A stretch of 64,000 nucleotides of DNA from an uncultured Tropicimonas sp. (GTDB lineage: Bacteria; Pseudomonadota; Alphaproteobacteria; Rhodobacterales; Rhodobacteraceae): positions 1-64,000 of the forward strand of contig CANLZY010000024.1 of NCBI GenBank assembly GCA_947495685.1. Direction: 5' to 3'. This document shows, piece by piece, positions 18,265-27,737 of the stretch; the stretch's first letter is position 1, and the number at the start of each line of letters is the position of its first letter. The notes beneath the pieces are model-generated. The model did no database searches. It was not told the DNA's origin and saw nothing but the letters and a program-made list of their open reading frames with translations. Position numbers and translations under genes: made by a program.

Positions 18265-19242
18265 ATGGCGCTTCTCGAAGTTCGCAACCTGACGGTCGAA
18301 TTCGCCACCACCTCCGGCACCTTCCGGGCGGTGGACGGATTCGACCTGTCGCTCGACCCCGGCGACGTTACCGCGATCGTGGGCGAATCCGGCTCTGGCA
18401 AGTCGGTGGCGTTCCTGGCCGTGATGGGGCTGTTGCCCTGGACCGCCACGATCACCTCGGACGTGATGATGTTTGACGGCACCGATCTGAACGGCCTGTC
18501 GCCCGCACGCCGTCGACAAATCATCGGCAAGGACATGTCGATGATCTTTCAGGAACCGATGACGTCGCTCAACCCGTGTTTTACGGTCGGTTTCCAGATC
18601 AAGGAAGCCCTGCGCATCCACCTTGGGATGAACCGCAGCGAACGCCACGCCCGCGCGATCGAATTGTTCGAGCAGGTCGGCATTCCCGCCCCGGAGACCC
18701 GGCTGCGCAGCTTTCCGCACCAGATGTCGGGCGGCATGAACCAGCGGGTGATGATCGCCATGGCGATTGCCTGCAAACCCAAGCTGCTGATCGCGGACGA
18801 GCCGACGACGGCGCTGGACGTGACCATTCAGGCGCAGATCCTGGAATTGCTGACAAGCTTGCAGGAAGAGACCGGCATGGCGCTGGTGCTGATCACCCAC
18901 GACATGGGCGTCGTGGCGGAAACGGCCGAGCAGGTTTCGGTGCAATATGCTGGCCAGAAGGTCGAACAGCAGGATGTGCGGGCGCTGTTCAGCACACCGC
19001 ACCATCCCTACACTGCCGCCCTGTTGGCCGCATTGCCGGAGCGGGCGGTCAGCAAGCACCTGCCCACCATTCCGGGGGTCGTGCCAGGGCAATTCGACCG
19101 CCCTGACGGCTGCCTGTTCAGCCCGCGCTGTCAATTTGCGACCGATCTGTGCCGGACCCAACCGGCGCCGGTTGCTACGCCAGAGCTGGGTTACTCCCGC
19201 TGTCACTATCCGATCAACCTGCCTGTCGAGGAAGTGGTATGA
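18265..19242 (+). CDS. dppD: Peptide-type ABC transporter ATPase (DppD-like)
   Basis: 325 residues. Walker A GESGSGKS is at 40-47, the signature MSGGMNQR (154-161) is slightly off the usual LSGGQ, and Walker B is followed by ADEPTTALD (177-185). The C-terminal oligopeptide-transporter extension holds [14 protein letters not shown], whose cysteines in some members bind an Fe-S cluster. GAGGAG precedes the ATG at 18265. The stop overlaps the next ATPase by ATGA. It forms a heterodimer with DppF-like protein. Confidence 0.93.
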   Translation: MALLEVRNLTVEFATTSGTFRAVDGFDLSLDPGDVTAIVGESGSGKSVAFLAVMGLLPWTATITSDVMMFDGTDLNGLSPARRRQIIGKDMSMIFQEPMTSLNPCFTVGFQIKEALRIHLGMNRSERHARAIELFEQVGIPAPETRLRSFPHQMSGGMNQRVMIAMAIACKPKLLIADEPTTALDVTIQAQILELLTSLQEETGMALVLITHDMGVVAETAEQVSVQYAGQKVEQQDVRALFSTPHHPYTAALLAALPERAVSKHLPTIPGVVPGQFDRPDGCLFSPRCQFATDLCRTQPAPVATPELGYSRCHYPINLPVEEVV

Positions 19243-20192
19243 CCGAGCCAGTCCTGATCGCCGAAAACCTGACACAGGAATATGTCCTGAAGGGCGGCTT
19301 GTTCGGCAAGGACCGCATCGTGCGGGCCCTGACCGACGCCTCGTTCCAGTTGGAGCCGGGCAAGACGCTCGCCGTCGTGGGGGAATCCGGCTGTGGCAAG
19401 TCCACGCTTGCGCGCTGCATCACGATGATCGAGGAGCCTGTGGCCGGCACGTTCATGCTGAACGGTACGGCAGCCGGGCCTGAGACCCGGGCCGACTTGC
19501 GCACCACGGTCCAGATCGTGTTTCAGGATCCCTACGGGTCTCTCAACCCGCGCCAGCGCTGTGGTCAGATCCTTGAGGAGCCACTTGTCATCAACCGTCC
19601 CGACCTGTCGGCCGGGGAGCGGACCCGCCGCGCCCGCGAGATGCTGGACCTTGTCGGCCTGCGCCCGGAACACTTCGACCGCTACCCGCACATGTTCTCC
19701 GGAGGCCAGCGCCAGCGGATCGCGGTTGGCCGTGCGCTGATGCTGGAGCCGAAGGTTCTGGTGCTGGACGAGCCGGTCTCGGCGCTCGACCTGTCGATCC
19801 AGAGCCAGATCCTCAACCTGCTGGTGGATCTGCAGGAGCGTCTGGGCCTGGCCTACCTGTTCATCAGTCACGATCTGTCGGTGGTGAAACATGTCGCCGA
19901 CGACGTGATCGTGATGTACCTGGGTCGCCCGGTGGAGGTCGCCTCCAAGGAGGATCTGTTCGTCCACCAGCGGCACCCCTACACCAAGGCGCTACTGTCG
20001 GCGACGCCGGTGGCGGACCCGATGAACAAGAAAGAGCGGATCAAGCTGAAGGGTGAATTGCCCTCGCCGGTGAACATTCCCCCGGGCTGTCCCTTTTCAC
20101 CACGCTGCTGGAAGGCAACGGACATCTGTCGTGTCGATCGGCCCGATTTGACGACGGGACCGCACGCAGTGGCCTGTCACCACCCCGAATAG
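19239..20192 (+). CDS. dppF: Peptide-type ABC transporter ATPase (DppF-like)
   Basis: 317 residues. Walker A GESGCGKST is at 48-56. The signature FSGGQRQRIAVGRA and LDEPVSALDLS follow, and the C terminus has the cysteine-rich GCPFSPRCWKATDIC of the Opp/Dpp ATPases. It is the last gene of the operon; no clear terminator follows. The region downstream (20193-20520) is non-coding as far as I can see. Confidence 0.93.
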   Translation: MTEPVLIAENLTQEYVLKGGLFGKDRIVRALTDASFQLEPGKTLAVVGESGCGKSTLARCITMIEEPVAGTFMLNGTAAGPETRADLRTTVQIVFQDPYGSLNPRQRCGQILEEPLVINRPDLSAGERTRRAREMLDLVGLRPEHFDRYPHMFSGGQRQRIAVGRALMLEPKVLVLDEPVSALDLSIQSQILNLLVDLQERLGLAYLFISHDLSVVKHVADDVIVMYLGRPVEVASKEDLFVHQRHPYTKALLSATPVADPMNKKERIKLKGELPSPVNIPPGCPFSPRCWKATDICRVDRPDLTTGPHAVACHHPE

Positions 20193-20520
20193 ACCCGGTA
20201 CCGTTGCAGGGCTCCCATGCGCCATGTGCATGCCTCTTTCTGGGCGATCTTGCCATGGCGCCGTGCGTTGCATGTAGTGACCTGCCATGTTTTCATCGCG
20301 ATAGCATCGATCCGCAGGTCGTTCCGGATGGTGCGCGCAGGTGACGTGCGGAGAGCTGACGCCGCACTGAGCGGCTGTGGAAGATGTTGCTCGAAATTTC
20401 CGGGGCAATTACAAGTCGGGTAGCGCGCAGTAACCGAACGGCCGTCAGCCGGTCTGGTTTCAACAGGAGTCTTCTATCATTCACGGTCCGCCCAAATCGA
20501 CGGAACCCCGACCGGCCGAG
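20193..20520. other. Intergenic region between the dpp-like operon and the TDO-like gene
   Basis: About 330 bases without a credible gene: open frames here are short and low in family-like features. An AGGAG motif at 20465-20469 near the end of the region bears on the start of the next gene. No strong terminator or palindrome was found. Confidence 0.5.
20465..20481 (+). promoter_or_regulatory. Shine-Dalgarno facing possible ATC/ATT start codons
   Basis: AGGAG at 20465-20469 is followed after six bases by ATC (20476) and after nine by ATT (20479), both in frame with the TDO-like gene. The frame is open from 20434 with no ATG, GTG or TTG before the GTG at 20521, which itself has no clear ribosome binding site. 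ATT starts are known in a few genes such as infC. This is suggestive only. Confidence 0.35.
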
Positions 20521-21750
20521 GTGCAGGCCTTTGCCGCGGCATTCGATTCCTGGTGGGTCGGGCCCGAGGCGCCGGCGTTTCCCTATGCCGCGACGCTGCG
20601 GGCGATGCGCAGCACTGGCAAGCATTTTGCCTCCGAGAGCGTGACCGGGCGGTTGTCGGCGATCCGCGAAGCGCGGAGCCGGGTTGCAGGGTGCGCCGCC
20701 GATCAGGTCATGCTGGATGCGTTTCTCGATACTGCCCTGGACAAGGCTGAAGGCCGCTACGACTATTCCACCTATTGCGCGCTCAAGGTTATGGACCTGC
20801 CCGAGGGCGCCGAAACCACACTCTCCCTTCTGGACATTGCCCATCAACGCGATGTCGGTCTGGCCGGACTGCTCGGCGACCTGGTGCGGTTTGAACTGTC
20901 GACGCTGGACGGTGCCGAGACAGGGATGCCGCTGTTGCGTCCGCAGGCGGATCAGCTTGTTCGCCGGATTGCGCGGGCGATGGCTGCGCTTCGCCCGACC
21001 CTGGATCGGCTCGCCATTCCGCCCCATGCGCAAAGCGCCGACACATCGCAGCGGGCGCGAACGCTGCTGGAGAACCTCGCGCCGTTGGTGTCCGATCAGG
21101 ACCGTCGCAAGCTGGAGTTGAGCCTGCAACCAGTGCACACGGTCCATGACGAGTACATGTTCCTGCGGATCCTGCAGGCCTTCGAATGGAATTTTGCCTG
21201 GATCGCCGTTCTGCTGCGTGGTGCGATTCTGGATATGGCCGACGCGCCGGAGGCAACGCTGGATCGGCTGCGTCTTGCCAACCGGATCCTGCGGGAGGCG
21301 GCGCGCCTGTTCCCGCTGATCGGGACCATGCAGCCGGAAGCCTTTCACGACTTCCGCCGGTTCACCGAAGGCGCCAGCGCGATCCAGTCGGCCGGGTACA
21401 AGATGGTCGAGGCGTTGTGCCGCGTGCCCGACCCCGAGCGACTGGAATCGGTGGCCTACGACTCTGTGCCCGACGTGCGCCAGGCGGTCGAGGCCGGTCA
21501 GGCGACTCTTGAGGGTGCCTATCGGGCAGCCTGCGATGGCGGCACGATCGCCCCGGCAAACCGGGACGCAATTGCGGTCGAGATGACGACGTTTGCGGCG
21601 CAACTGGTGCGCTGGCGCAAGGCGCATTACGAGCTGGCCCGGCGATTCCTTGGAACGCATGTCGGCACCGGTTATACCGAAGGTGTGCCCTACCTGAAGG
21701 AGGTTCGCGGTATCCCGGTCTTTCGCACGATCGACCCTGACACCCGTTGA
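20521..21750 (+). CDS. Divergent tryptophan 2,3-dioxygenase superfamily protein
   Basis: 409 residues from the GTG at 20521. The C-terminal 200 residues align by eye with the true TDO at 26943. VHDEYMFLRILQAFEW matches SHDEMLFIIQHQTSELW, DFRRFTEGASAIQSAGYK matches AFRGDLGPASGFQSYQYR, and VRWRKAHYELARRFLGTHVGTGYTEG matches the proximal heme-ligand region (His369 and GTG kept). However, the distal His of TDO is Leu218 and the substrate-carboxylate Arg is Lys294. The N terminus is about 110-150 residues longer. It is therefore a heme protein of the TDO/PrnB-like superfamily, probably not a tryptophan dioxygenase. The start may lie upstream: the only good Shine-Dalgarno (20465-20469) faces ATC/ATT codons at 20476/20479. 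Confidence 0.75.
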   Translation: MQAFAAAFDSWWVGPEAPAFPYAATLRAMRSTGKHFASESVTGRLSAIREARSRVAGCAADQVMLDAFLDTALDKAEGRYDYSTYCALKVMDLPEGAETTLSLLDIAHQRDVGLAGLLGDLVRFELSTLDGAETGMPLLRPQADQLVRRIARAMAALRPTLDRLAIPPHAQSADTSQRARTLLENLAPLVSDQDRRKLELSLQPVHTVHDEYMFLRILQAFEWNFAWIAVLLRGAILDMADAPEATLDRLRLANRILREAARLFPLIGTMQPEAFHDFRRFTEGASAIQSAGYKMVEALCRVPDPERLESVAYDSVPDVRQAVEAGQATLEGAYRAACDGGTIAPANRDAIAVEMTTFAAQLVRWRKAHYELARRFLGTHVGTGYTEGVPYLKEVRGIPVFRTIDPDTR

Positions 21751-21760
21751 TCCGGGCGCA

Positions 21761-22387
21761 TCAGTCCGACGTGACAGAGATGTCGTAACCACCGCTGGCG
21801 TTGGAAATCCGTTGGGCATTCGCCAGGTCATTTGACCGCGCCCGCATTTCGGCGTCTGCCGGCGACAGGCCATATTTCACCCACCGCTTGATCAACCGGT
21901 CAAGCAACACCTGTTCGGGCACGTCGATATAGATCGACAGATCCCACAGGTCGGCAAGGTCGGACCAAGGCGGTTCCTCGAAGCAGAGGTAATTGCCCTC
22001 GACAACGGCGATCAGGTCTTGCGGGCCGATGTTGATGGCGCCGGCAATCGACAGGTCGGCAGCCCGGTCGAACGTGGGCAGGATGACGTCGTCTTCGTCG
22101 CGCATGCGCCGGATGGCGTGAACGAACCCCTGGCCGTCAAAGGTTTCCGGAGCACCCTTGCGCGCCAGCAGGCCGCGCGCCTCGAGGATCGTGTTGTCGA
22201 GGTGAAACCCGTCCATCGGGACAAGGACAGCGGCCTTGCGCCGATGGTTCAGCGCATCGACGACCTGCGCGGCCAGCCGCGACTTTCCGGATGCGGGAGG
22301 GCCGGAGATGGCGATCAGGGACCGCCTCCCGTTTGGCGTGATCTCCGAAATTCGGTCCACGAGGGTCTGGAGGCGATCCTGGTTCAT
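21761..22387 (-). CDS. frcK: FrcK-like P-loop kinase of the fructose transport operon
   Basis: 208 residues of the uridine kinase/pantothenate kinase-like P-loop family. Walker A GPPASGKS is at 29-36, and the nucleotide-kinase pattern PMDGFHLDN is near 57-65. EGNYLC and the arginine-rich lid DRLIKRWVKYG follow. In Sinorhizobium, frcK is the last gene of frcBCAK and encodes a kinase-like protein of unclear substrate. Position and order are the same here. It lies 20 bases after frcA and ends convergently, 10 bases from the TDO-like gene. Confidence 0.85.
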   Translation of the reverse strand: MNQDRLQTLVDRISEITPNGRRSLIAISGPPASGKSRLAAQVVDALNHRRKAAVLVPMDGFHLDNTILEARGLLARKGAPETFDGQGFVHAIRRMRDEDDVILPTFDRAADLSIAGAINIGPQDLIAVVEGNYLCFEEPPWSDLADLWDLSIYIDVPEQVLLDRLIKRWVKYGLSPADAEMRARSNDLANAQRISNASGGYDISVTSD

Positions 22388-22407
22388 ATGCTGGCTTTCT
22401 TGCGCGA

Positions 22408-23190
22408 TCAGGCGGCCCGAACCTCTGGCGGAGGTTCCATGGCGCCGGTCATCATGGCGACGGCTTCCGACATCGAGTGATCCCCCGGTTTCACCACGCA
22501 GAGCCGTTTGCCCAGGCGGTGGATGTGAATCCGGTCGGCAACCTCGAAGACATGCGGCATGTTGTGAGAGATCAACACGATCGGGATGCCACGGGAGCGG
22601 ACGTCGTTGATGAGTTCCAGCACACGCCGGCTCTCCTTGACGCCAAGCGCCGCCGTCGGTTCGTCGAGGATGATCACCTTTGAACCGAAGGCCGCGGCGC
22701 GGGCCACGGCGATGCCCTGACGTTGACCGCCTGACAGCGTTTCGACTGCCTGCTTGATGTTCTGGATCGTCATCAGCCCCAGATCGGTCAGCTTCTGACG
22801 GGCAAATGCCTCCATCGTCGACTTGTCGAGCTGACGCAGATACTTGCCACGCCAGCCGGGTTTGCGCAGTTCGCGGCCCATGAACATGTTGTCCGCGATC
22901 GAAAGGGCGGGCGACATGGCGAGCGTTTGATACACGGTTTCGATGCCGGCACCGCGGGCTTCGAGTGGCGACCCGAAGTGGACCGGCCCCCCATCGAGCA
23001 TCACCTCGCCCGAGTCGGGCCGGAGGGCACCCGACAGGGTCTTGATCATCACCGACTTGCCGGCACCGTTGTCGCCGATCACCCCCAGCACTTCGCCGGG
23101 GTAGAGTTCGAAGTCGCATCCGTCGAGCGCGGTGACCTTGCCGAATTTCTTGACCAGGCCACGGCCCTGGAGAATGGGTTGAAGGCTCAT
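22408..23190 (-). CDS. frcA: FrcA-like sugar ABC transporter ATPase
   Basis: 260 residues: a single ABC domain, as in FrcA, and not the double-domain form of RbsA/XylG ATPases. Walker A GDNGAGKS is at 39-46, the signature ETLSGGQRQGIAVARA follows, and Walker B is VIILDEPTAALG with the switch His in LISHNM. The start at 23190 overlaps the frcC stop by ATGA. It energises uptake through FrcC. Confidence 0.93.
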   Translation of the reverse strand: MSLQPILQGRGLVKKFGKVTALDGCDFELYPGEVLGVIGDNGAGKSVMIKTLSGALRPDSGEVMLDGGPVHFGSPLEARGAGIETVYQTLAMSPALSIADNMFMGRELRKPGWRGKYLRQLDKSTMEAFARQKLTDLGLMTIQNIKQAVETLSGGQRQGIAVARAAAFGSKVIILDEPTAALGVKESRRVLELINDVRSRGIPIVLISHNMPHVFEVADRIHIHRLGKRLCVVKPGDHSMSEAVAMMTGAMEPPPEVRAA

Positions 23191-24272
23191 GCCGTTCCCT
23201 TTCTGATCCATTGGTCGATGGAGACCGCGAAGATGATGAGCAGGCCGATGAGCAGGTAGGTCCATTGCGGATCCGTGCCGATCATACGCAGACCAAGAGA
23301 GAAGACCCCAACGATCAGGCCACCCGCGAGCGCTCCGAGGATCGAGCCACGCCCGCCGAAGAGCGAGATGCCACCGATTGCGACGGCCGTGATGGATTCG
23401 ATGTTGGCGTTCTGGCCGGATGTGGGCGAGACGGAGCCGATGCGACCGATCAGGCACCAGCCAGCAAAGGCACAGATCAGGCCGGCCAGCGTGTAGACCG
23501 AGATCAGCGTCTTCTTGACCTTTACCCCCGCCAGTTCCGCGGCCTCAGGATCATCGCCGACCGCATAGACGTGGCGCCCCCAGGCCGTGCTGCGCAGCAC
23601 ATAGGCGAGGGTGAACATGATGACGAGCATCGCCACCGCGCCATAGGTGAAGACGGCACCGCCGACCTTGAATTTCTCGCCGAAGAATTGCAGCGCGGGG
23701 GCCGTTTCGGCAATCTCCTGGCTGCGGATCGTCTCGTTGGCGGAATAGAGGAAGTTGGCGGCCAGGAAGATCTGCCAGGTGCCCAATGTGACGATGAATG
23801 GCGGCAGTTTCATGCGGGCCACGAGGATGCCGTTGATGAAGCCCATCCCAGCCCCCGCCGAGAGCCCGCACATGATCGAGATCGGCGCAGGGATGCCATA
23901 TCGGAACGTGAACTGCCCCATGATGACCGACGAGAACACCATGATGGCGCCGACGCTCAGGTCGATGCCCGCGGTCAGGATCACCAGGGTCTGCGCCGAG
24001 GCAGTGATGCCGACGATCATCACCTGTTGCAGGATCAGCGTCAGTGCGAAGGGCGAGAAGAATTTGCTGCCGAGGATCATCCCGAAGATGATGACGGCGG
24101 AGAACAGAACCAGCATCGGCACAGCGGATGGTGTGGCGTGCAACCAGTTCTGCACCTTGCGACCAAAGCTTTCGTCTTCCTCGAATTCCGCCACGTGCGC
24201 GGCGGCATCCTTCAGGACTTGTTCATAGCTGAGAGTCTTGGAATCTGAGTGTGCGGCGTCTTGGTCGGACAT
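23187..24272 (-). CDS. frcC: FrcC-like sugar ABC transporter permease
   Basis: 361 residues, RbsC/FrcC family (BPD_transp_2). An N-terminal hydrophilic extension of about 45 residues precedes about 8-10 membrane segments. The motif TLVILTAGIDLSVGAIM near 93-109 and the loop HVYAVGDDPEAAELAGVKV are hallmarks of CUT2 permeases. GGAGGAAC precedes the ATG at 24272. It is separated from frcB by 121 bases that hold a strong stem-loop. Confidence 0.93.
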   Translation of the reverse strand: MSDQDAAHSDSKTLSYEQVLKDAAAHVAEFEEDESFGRKVQNWLHATPSAVPMLVLFSAVIIFGMILGSKFFSPFALTLILQQVMIVGITASAQTLVILTAGIDLSVGAIMVFSSVIMGQFTFRYGIPAPISIMCGLSAGAGMGFINGILVARMKLPPFIVTLGTWQIFLAANFLYSANETIRSQEIAETAPALQFFGEKFKVGGAVFTYGAVAMLVIMFTLAYVLRSTAWGRHVYAVGDDPEAAELAGVKVKKTLISVYTLAGLICAFAGWCLIGRIGSVSPTSGQNANIESITAVAIGGISLFGGRGSILGALAGGLIVGVFSLGLRMIGTDPQWTYLLIGLLIIFAVSIDQWIRKGTA

Positions 24273-24339
24273 CCGTTCCTCCGGGTTATCCAAAGCGGCC
24301 GTCGCGATGAGGCCTGATGGGGGTGCAATTCAAGGATGC

Positions 24340-24366
24340 GTGGGGGGCGGGCGAACCGCCCCCCAC
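24340..24366 (-). terminator. Stem-loop between frcB and frcC
   Basis: A perfect 11-bp GC-rich stem (24340-24350 with 24356-24366) with a five-base loop lies 27 bases downstream of the frcB stop and before frcC. There is no T run. It more likely stabilises the frcB mRNA or attenuates transcription than ends it fully. Confidence 0.75.
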
Positions 24367-24393
24367 TCTGCATGGTTGATCTGTGAGCAGGAG

Positions 24394-25428
24394 TTAACCC
24401 CAGCAGAGATCCATGCCCATCTTGGAATCGATGGACTCGACGCCATCGACCGGCTGGTCGGTGATCAGCTTCACACCGGTGTCGAAAAACGCCTTGCCTT
24501 CGGTCGGCATCGGAGCTTCGCCGGTTTCGGCCCATTTCTTGATGGCCTCGATACCAAGCGCCGCCATGTCGAGCGGGTATTGCTGCGAGGTCGCGCCCAG
24601 CACACCGTCAGCGATGTTTTTCACGCCGGGGCAACCGCCGTCGACCGAGACGATCAGAACGTCGCTTTCACGCCCGATGGCCTTGAGGGCTTCGTAGGCA
24701 CCCGCCGCTGCGGGCTCGTTGATCGTGTAAACCACGTTGATCATCGGATCTACGGCGAGAAGGTTCTCCATTGCCTTGCGGCCACCTTCTTCGTTGCCGG
24801 CGGTCACGTCATTGCCGACGATCCGCGGATCGTCCTCGTCGCCCCACTTGCCCGGATCCTTGATGTCGATGCCGAAGCCCTGAAGGAAGCCCTGGTCGCG
24901 CAGCACGCCGACGGTCGGTTGGCTGACGCCGAGGTCGAGCATCGCGATCTTGGCATTGGCGGCCTCGTCGCCAAGTGCAGAGGCGGCCCATTGGCCGATC
25001 AGTTCACCGGCGCGGAAGTTGTCAGTGGCAAAGGTCGCATCGGCGGCGTCGATCGGATCGAGCGGGGTGTCCAGCGCGATGACCACGAGGCCGGCGTCGC
25101 GGGCCTGGGTCACGGCGGATACGATGGAGGATGTGTCAGACGCGGTGATCAGGATACCCTTGGCGCCGTCCGCGATGCAGGTCTCGATTGCCGCAACCTG
25201 GGATTCATGGTCGCCGTCGATCTTGCCGGCATAGGTTTTCAGTTCGATCCCCAGTTCTTCGGCCTTGGCCGAAGCGCCTTCCTTCATCTTGACGAAGAAC
25301 GGGTTGGTGTCAGTCTTGGTGATCAGGCACGCGCCGATATCGGCGGCCTGGGCTGCGCCCATCAGGCCACATACAGCCAGAGCGGTTGCGCCAAGCAAAG
25401 TGGTGGTAACGGTCTTGCGAGCTTTCAC
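24394..25428 (-). CDS. frcB: FrcB-like sugar-binding periplasmic protein
   Basis: 344 residues from a GTG at 25428 preceded by GGAGGAAC. A signal peptide (about 1-28, ending AAQA) is followed by a type I periplasmic binding fold: [45 protein letters not shown] and the C-terminal SVDGGCPGV. The order frcB-frcC-frcA-frcK and the ROK regulator divergent to it match the fructose transporter of Sinorhizobium. Fructose, mannose or ribose are candidate ligands, with fructose favoured from synteny. Confidence 0.9.
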   Translation of the reverse strand: MKARKTVTTTLLGATALAVCGLMGAAQAADIGACLITKTDTNPFFVKMKEGASAKAEELGIELKTYAGKIDGDHESQVAAIETCIADGAKGILITASDTSSIVSAVTQARDAGLVVIALDTPLDPIDAADATFATDNFRAGELIGQWAASALGDEAANAKIAMLDLGVSQPTVGVLRDQGFLQGFGIDIKDPGKWGDEDDPRIVGNDVTAGNEEGGRKAMENLLAVDPMINVVYTINEPAAAGAYEALKAIGRESDVLIVSVDGGCPGVKNIADGVLGATSQQYPLDMAALGIEAIKKWAETGEAPMPTEGKAFFDTGVKLITDQPVDGVESIDSKMGMDLCWG

Positions 25429-25531
25429 GGTAGTTCCTCCCGGTTTTACTGTAGGGTCGTCCCAGACCCTGAACGGGGTGCGACGACTCGCGACGCGCCC
25501 CTTGCGCCGAGAAAACAGGACACGGGGTGGC

Positions 25532-25573
25532 CCTGTCAAGATAAATAAATAACAGTGATTTAATATTGACAGG
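25532..25573. promoter_or_regulatory. Divergent frcB/ROK promoter-operator region
   Basis: A perfect 8-bp inverted repeat, CCTGTCAA (25532-25539) and TTGACAGG (25566-25573), encloses an AT-rich core. The two arms each contain TTGACA on opposite strands, facing the two divergent genes, so both could be -35 elements. Between them is a near-palindrome AAATAAC-A-GTGATTT (25547-25561, six of seven pairs), a candidate ROK-protein operator. The -10 elements are not clear. Confidence 0.6.
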
Positions 25574-25617
25574 CAGACATGTGCCGAACATTCTTCTCGT
25601 ATCGGGAGGAGCGGATC

Positions 25618-26841
25618 GTGGCAGCGCAGAACGCGAGTGAAACGTCCACGCGAGTGGGTGGAACGGTGGTTCGCGGATCGAACCAGAGCGGGATGCGGGC
25701 GCATAACGAACGGCTCGTGCTGTCCTTGATCCGGCGGAACGGCGCCTTGCCCAAGGCCGAGATCGCTCGGCTGACCGGGCTGTCGGCCCAGACGATTTCG
25801 GTCATCATGCGGGCACTGGAAGGGGACGGCCTGCTGGAACGCGGGAACCCCATCCGTGGGCGTGTCGGCCAGCCATCAATCCCGATGAACCTGGCTGCAC
25901 GTGGGGCGTTCTTTTTCGGCCTGAAGGTGGGCCGCCGGTCGGCCGACTTGATCCTGATCGACTTTCGCGGCGAGATCCTCGGGCGGGTGCACCAGACACA
26001 CACATTTCCCACCCCGGACGCGATGGTGACCTTCGCGCTCGAGTCGATCAATCAGTTGACGGGGCAGCTTTCCGCCGCCGAAGTGGAGAAGATTGCCGGA
26101 TTGGGGATCGCGATCCCGTTCAGGCTCTGGGATTGGGCAAAGTTCATCGGCGCCTCTGCCAGTATCATGGAAACCTGGAGAACCCGGGATATCCAGGCAG
26201 AGTTGGTCAATGCCCTGCCGTTCCCCGTGTACCTTGAAAACGATGCCTCGGCGGCCTGCGCGGCAGAGCTCGTCCTTGGAAAGACCGGGACGCCGTCGGA
26301 TTTCCTGCACTTCTACATTGGTTATTTCATCGGCGGCGGCGTTGTGTTGAACAACGCGCTGTACACCGGAAGCACCGGCAATGCGGGGGCACTTGGGCCG
26401 ATGCCCGTGCCGGCGCCGGGCGGCGGGATGCGACCTCTGCTGGAGGTTGCGTCGTTGGGAGTCCTCGCCCGCGTACTGGCGGACAAGGGGCTGCCGAGCG
26501 AGTCGTTGTGGAACCCACCCGAGGCGTGGGAAGTGGACGCCGACGTTCTGAGCGCCTGGATCGATGAAACTGCCGATGGTCTGGCCTATGCCAGCGCCGC
26601 GGCCTGTTCGGTGCTGGACCTGGAGGCTGTGTTGATCGACGGATGGCTGCCGGCAAAGGTCAGGGCCCGGCTGGTTGCGGCCACCGCAAGGGCGGTTGAA
26701 CGGATCGATCTGACCGGGATCGAGATCCCGGAGTTTCGGGAAGGCTTCATCGGACCCGACGCACGGTCGCTGGGGGCGGCGAGCCTGCCGTTGTCCGAAC
26801 GCTACCTTGTCGATCGAAATGCCCTGCTCAAGGCCACCTGA
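25618..26841 (+). CDS. frcR: ROK-family transcriptional regulator of the frc operon
   Basis: 407 residues from the GTG at 25618, chosen for GGGAGGA seven bases upstream; an ATG at 25579 is less likely. The N-terminal winged helix-turn-helix ([24 protein letters not shown]) is followed by a ROK sugar-kinase-like domain with [18 protein letters not shown] and [10 protein letters not shown]. The Cys-rich zinc motif (C-x-C-G-x-x-G-C) seen in many ROK proteins is missing; the corresponding place reads [10 protein letters not shown]. It is divergent from frcB, so it is probably the sugar-responsive repressor of frcBCAK and of itself. Confidence 0.88.
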   Translation: MAAQNASETSTRVGGTVVRGSNQSGMRAHNERLVLSLIRRNGALPKAEIARLTGLSAQTISVIMRALEGDGLLERGNPIRGRVGQPSIPMNLAARGAFFFGLKVGRRSADLILIDFRGEILGRVHQTHTFPTPDAMVTFALESINQLTGQLSAAEVEKIAGLGIAIPFRLWDWAKFIGASASIMETWRTRDIQAELVNALPFPVYLENDASAACAAELVLGKTGTPSDFLHFYIGYFIGGGVVLNNALYTGSTGNAGALGPMPVPAPGGGMRPLLEVASLGVLARVLADKGLPSESLWNPPEAWEVDADVLSAWIDETADGLAYASAAACSVLDLEAVLIDGWLPAKVRARLVAATARAVERIDLTGIEIPEFREGFIGPDARSLGAASLPLSERYLVDRNALLKAT

Positions 26842-26942
26842 CGGACCGACCGGGCACTGCCGATTGATTGCCGCCGGCAAGATCTCTAGGGACAGGTTTG
26901 TGGGCCATGTTGATCGGCCTGCCGCATGTCTCGGAGCTTACC

Positions 26943-27737
26943 ATGTCGTCAAACCCGGACCTGACCTATGGCCACCACCTCAAGCTGGATCAGCTGCTGT
27001 CGGCGCAGGTGCCGGTATCGGACAGCCACGACGAGATGCTGTTCATCATTCAGCACCAGACGAGCGAGCTTTGGATGCGGTTGATGGTGGCTGAACTGGG
27101 GGCCGCCCGGCAGCGTTTGCAGGTGCGCGATTTTCGAGGGGCCCGCAAGGCTCTCGGCCGGGTGAGCGTGGTGTTTGCCCAATTGGTGCAGAGCTGGGAC
27201 GTGCTTCGTACTCTCACCCCGCTGGACTTCGCGGCATTTCGTGGAGATCTGGGGCCAGCGTCGGGGTTCCAGTCCTACCAATACCGCATGATCGAGTTCA
27301 TGCTGGGCAACCGGAACGCCGCACTGTTGGCCCCCCATGTCGGAAACCCGGAGATCCACGCCGGGCTGTTGGAGGAACTGTCGCAACCTTCGTTGTACCA
27401 TGTCGCACTGGAAATTCTGCAGGAGCAGGTCGCCGGCGACTTTGAGTCCAAGAGCCTTGACCGGACCCGGCCACATGTCCGCATACAGGCCGTCGAGGAT
27501 GCCTGGGCACAGGTCTACGGTGCGCCAGAGGTACATCCGGACCTCTTCGATCTGGCCGAACAGCTTGTAGAGATCGAGGATCAGTTCCGGTGTTGGCGCT
27601 TCAACCACGTGACGACGGTGGAGCGGGTCATTGGTGCCAAGCAGGGGACGGGCGGCACCAGCGGCGTCGGCTACTTGCGCCGCATGCTCGACACCGTGCT
27701 GTTTCCCGAACTCTGGAGCCTGCGCTCCGGGCTGTGA
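26943..27737 (+). CDS. kynA: Tryptophan 2,3-dioxygenase
   Basis: 264 residues from the ATG at 26943. The key TDO features are present: distal His38 (DEMLFIIQHQTSELW), substrate-carboxylate Arg115 (FQSYQYRMIE), proximal heme ligand His222 (WRFNHVTTVERVIG) and the GTGGTSG loop with Thr239. The enzyme opens the indole ring of tryptophan to N-formylkynurenine. No formamidase or kynureninase gene is adjacent. In-frame starts at 26868 and 26907 would add a segment without family likeness. It follows the ROK gene on the same strand after 101 bases. Confidence 0.95.
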   Translation: MSSNPDLTYGHHLKLDQLLSAQVPVSDSHDEMLFIIQHQTSELWMRLMVAELGAARQRLQVRDFRGARKALGRVSVVFAQLVQSWDVLRTLTPLDFAAFRGDLGPASGFQSYQYRMIEFMLGNRNAALLAPHVGNPEIHAGLLEELSQPSLYHVALEILQEQVAGDFESKSLDRTRPHVRIQAVEDAWAQVYGAPEVHPDLFDLAEQLVEIEDQFRCWRFNHVTTVERVIGAKQGTGGTSGVGYLRRMLDTVLFPELWSLRSGL

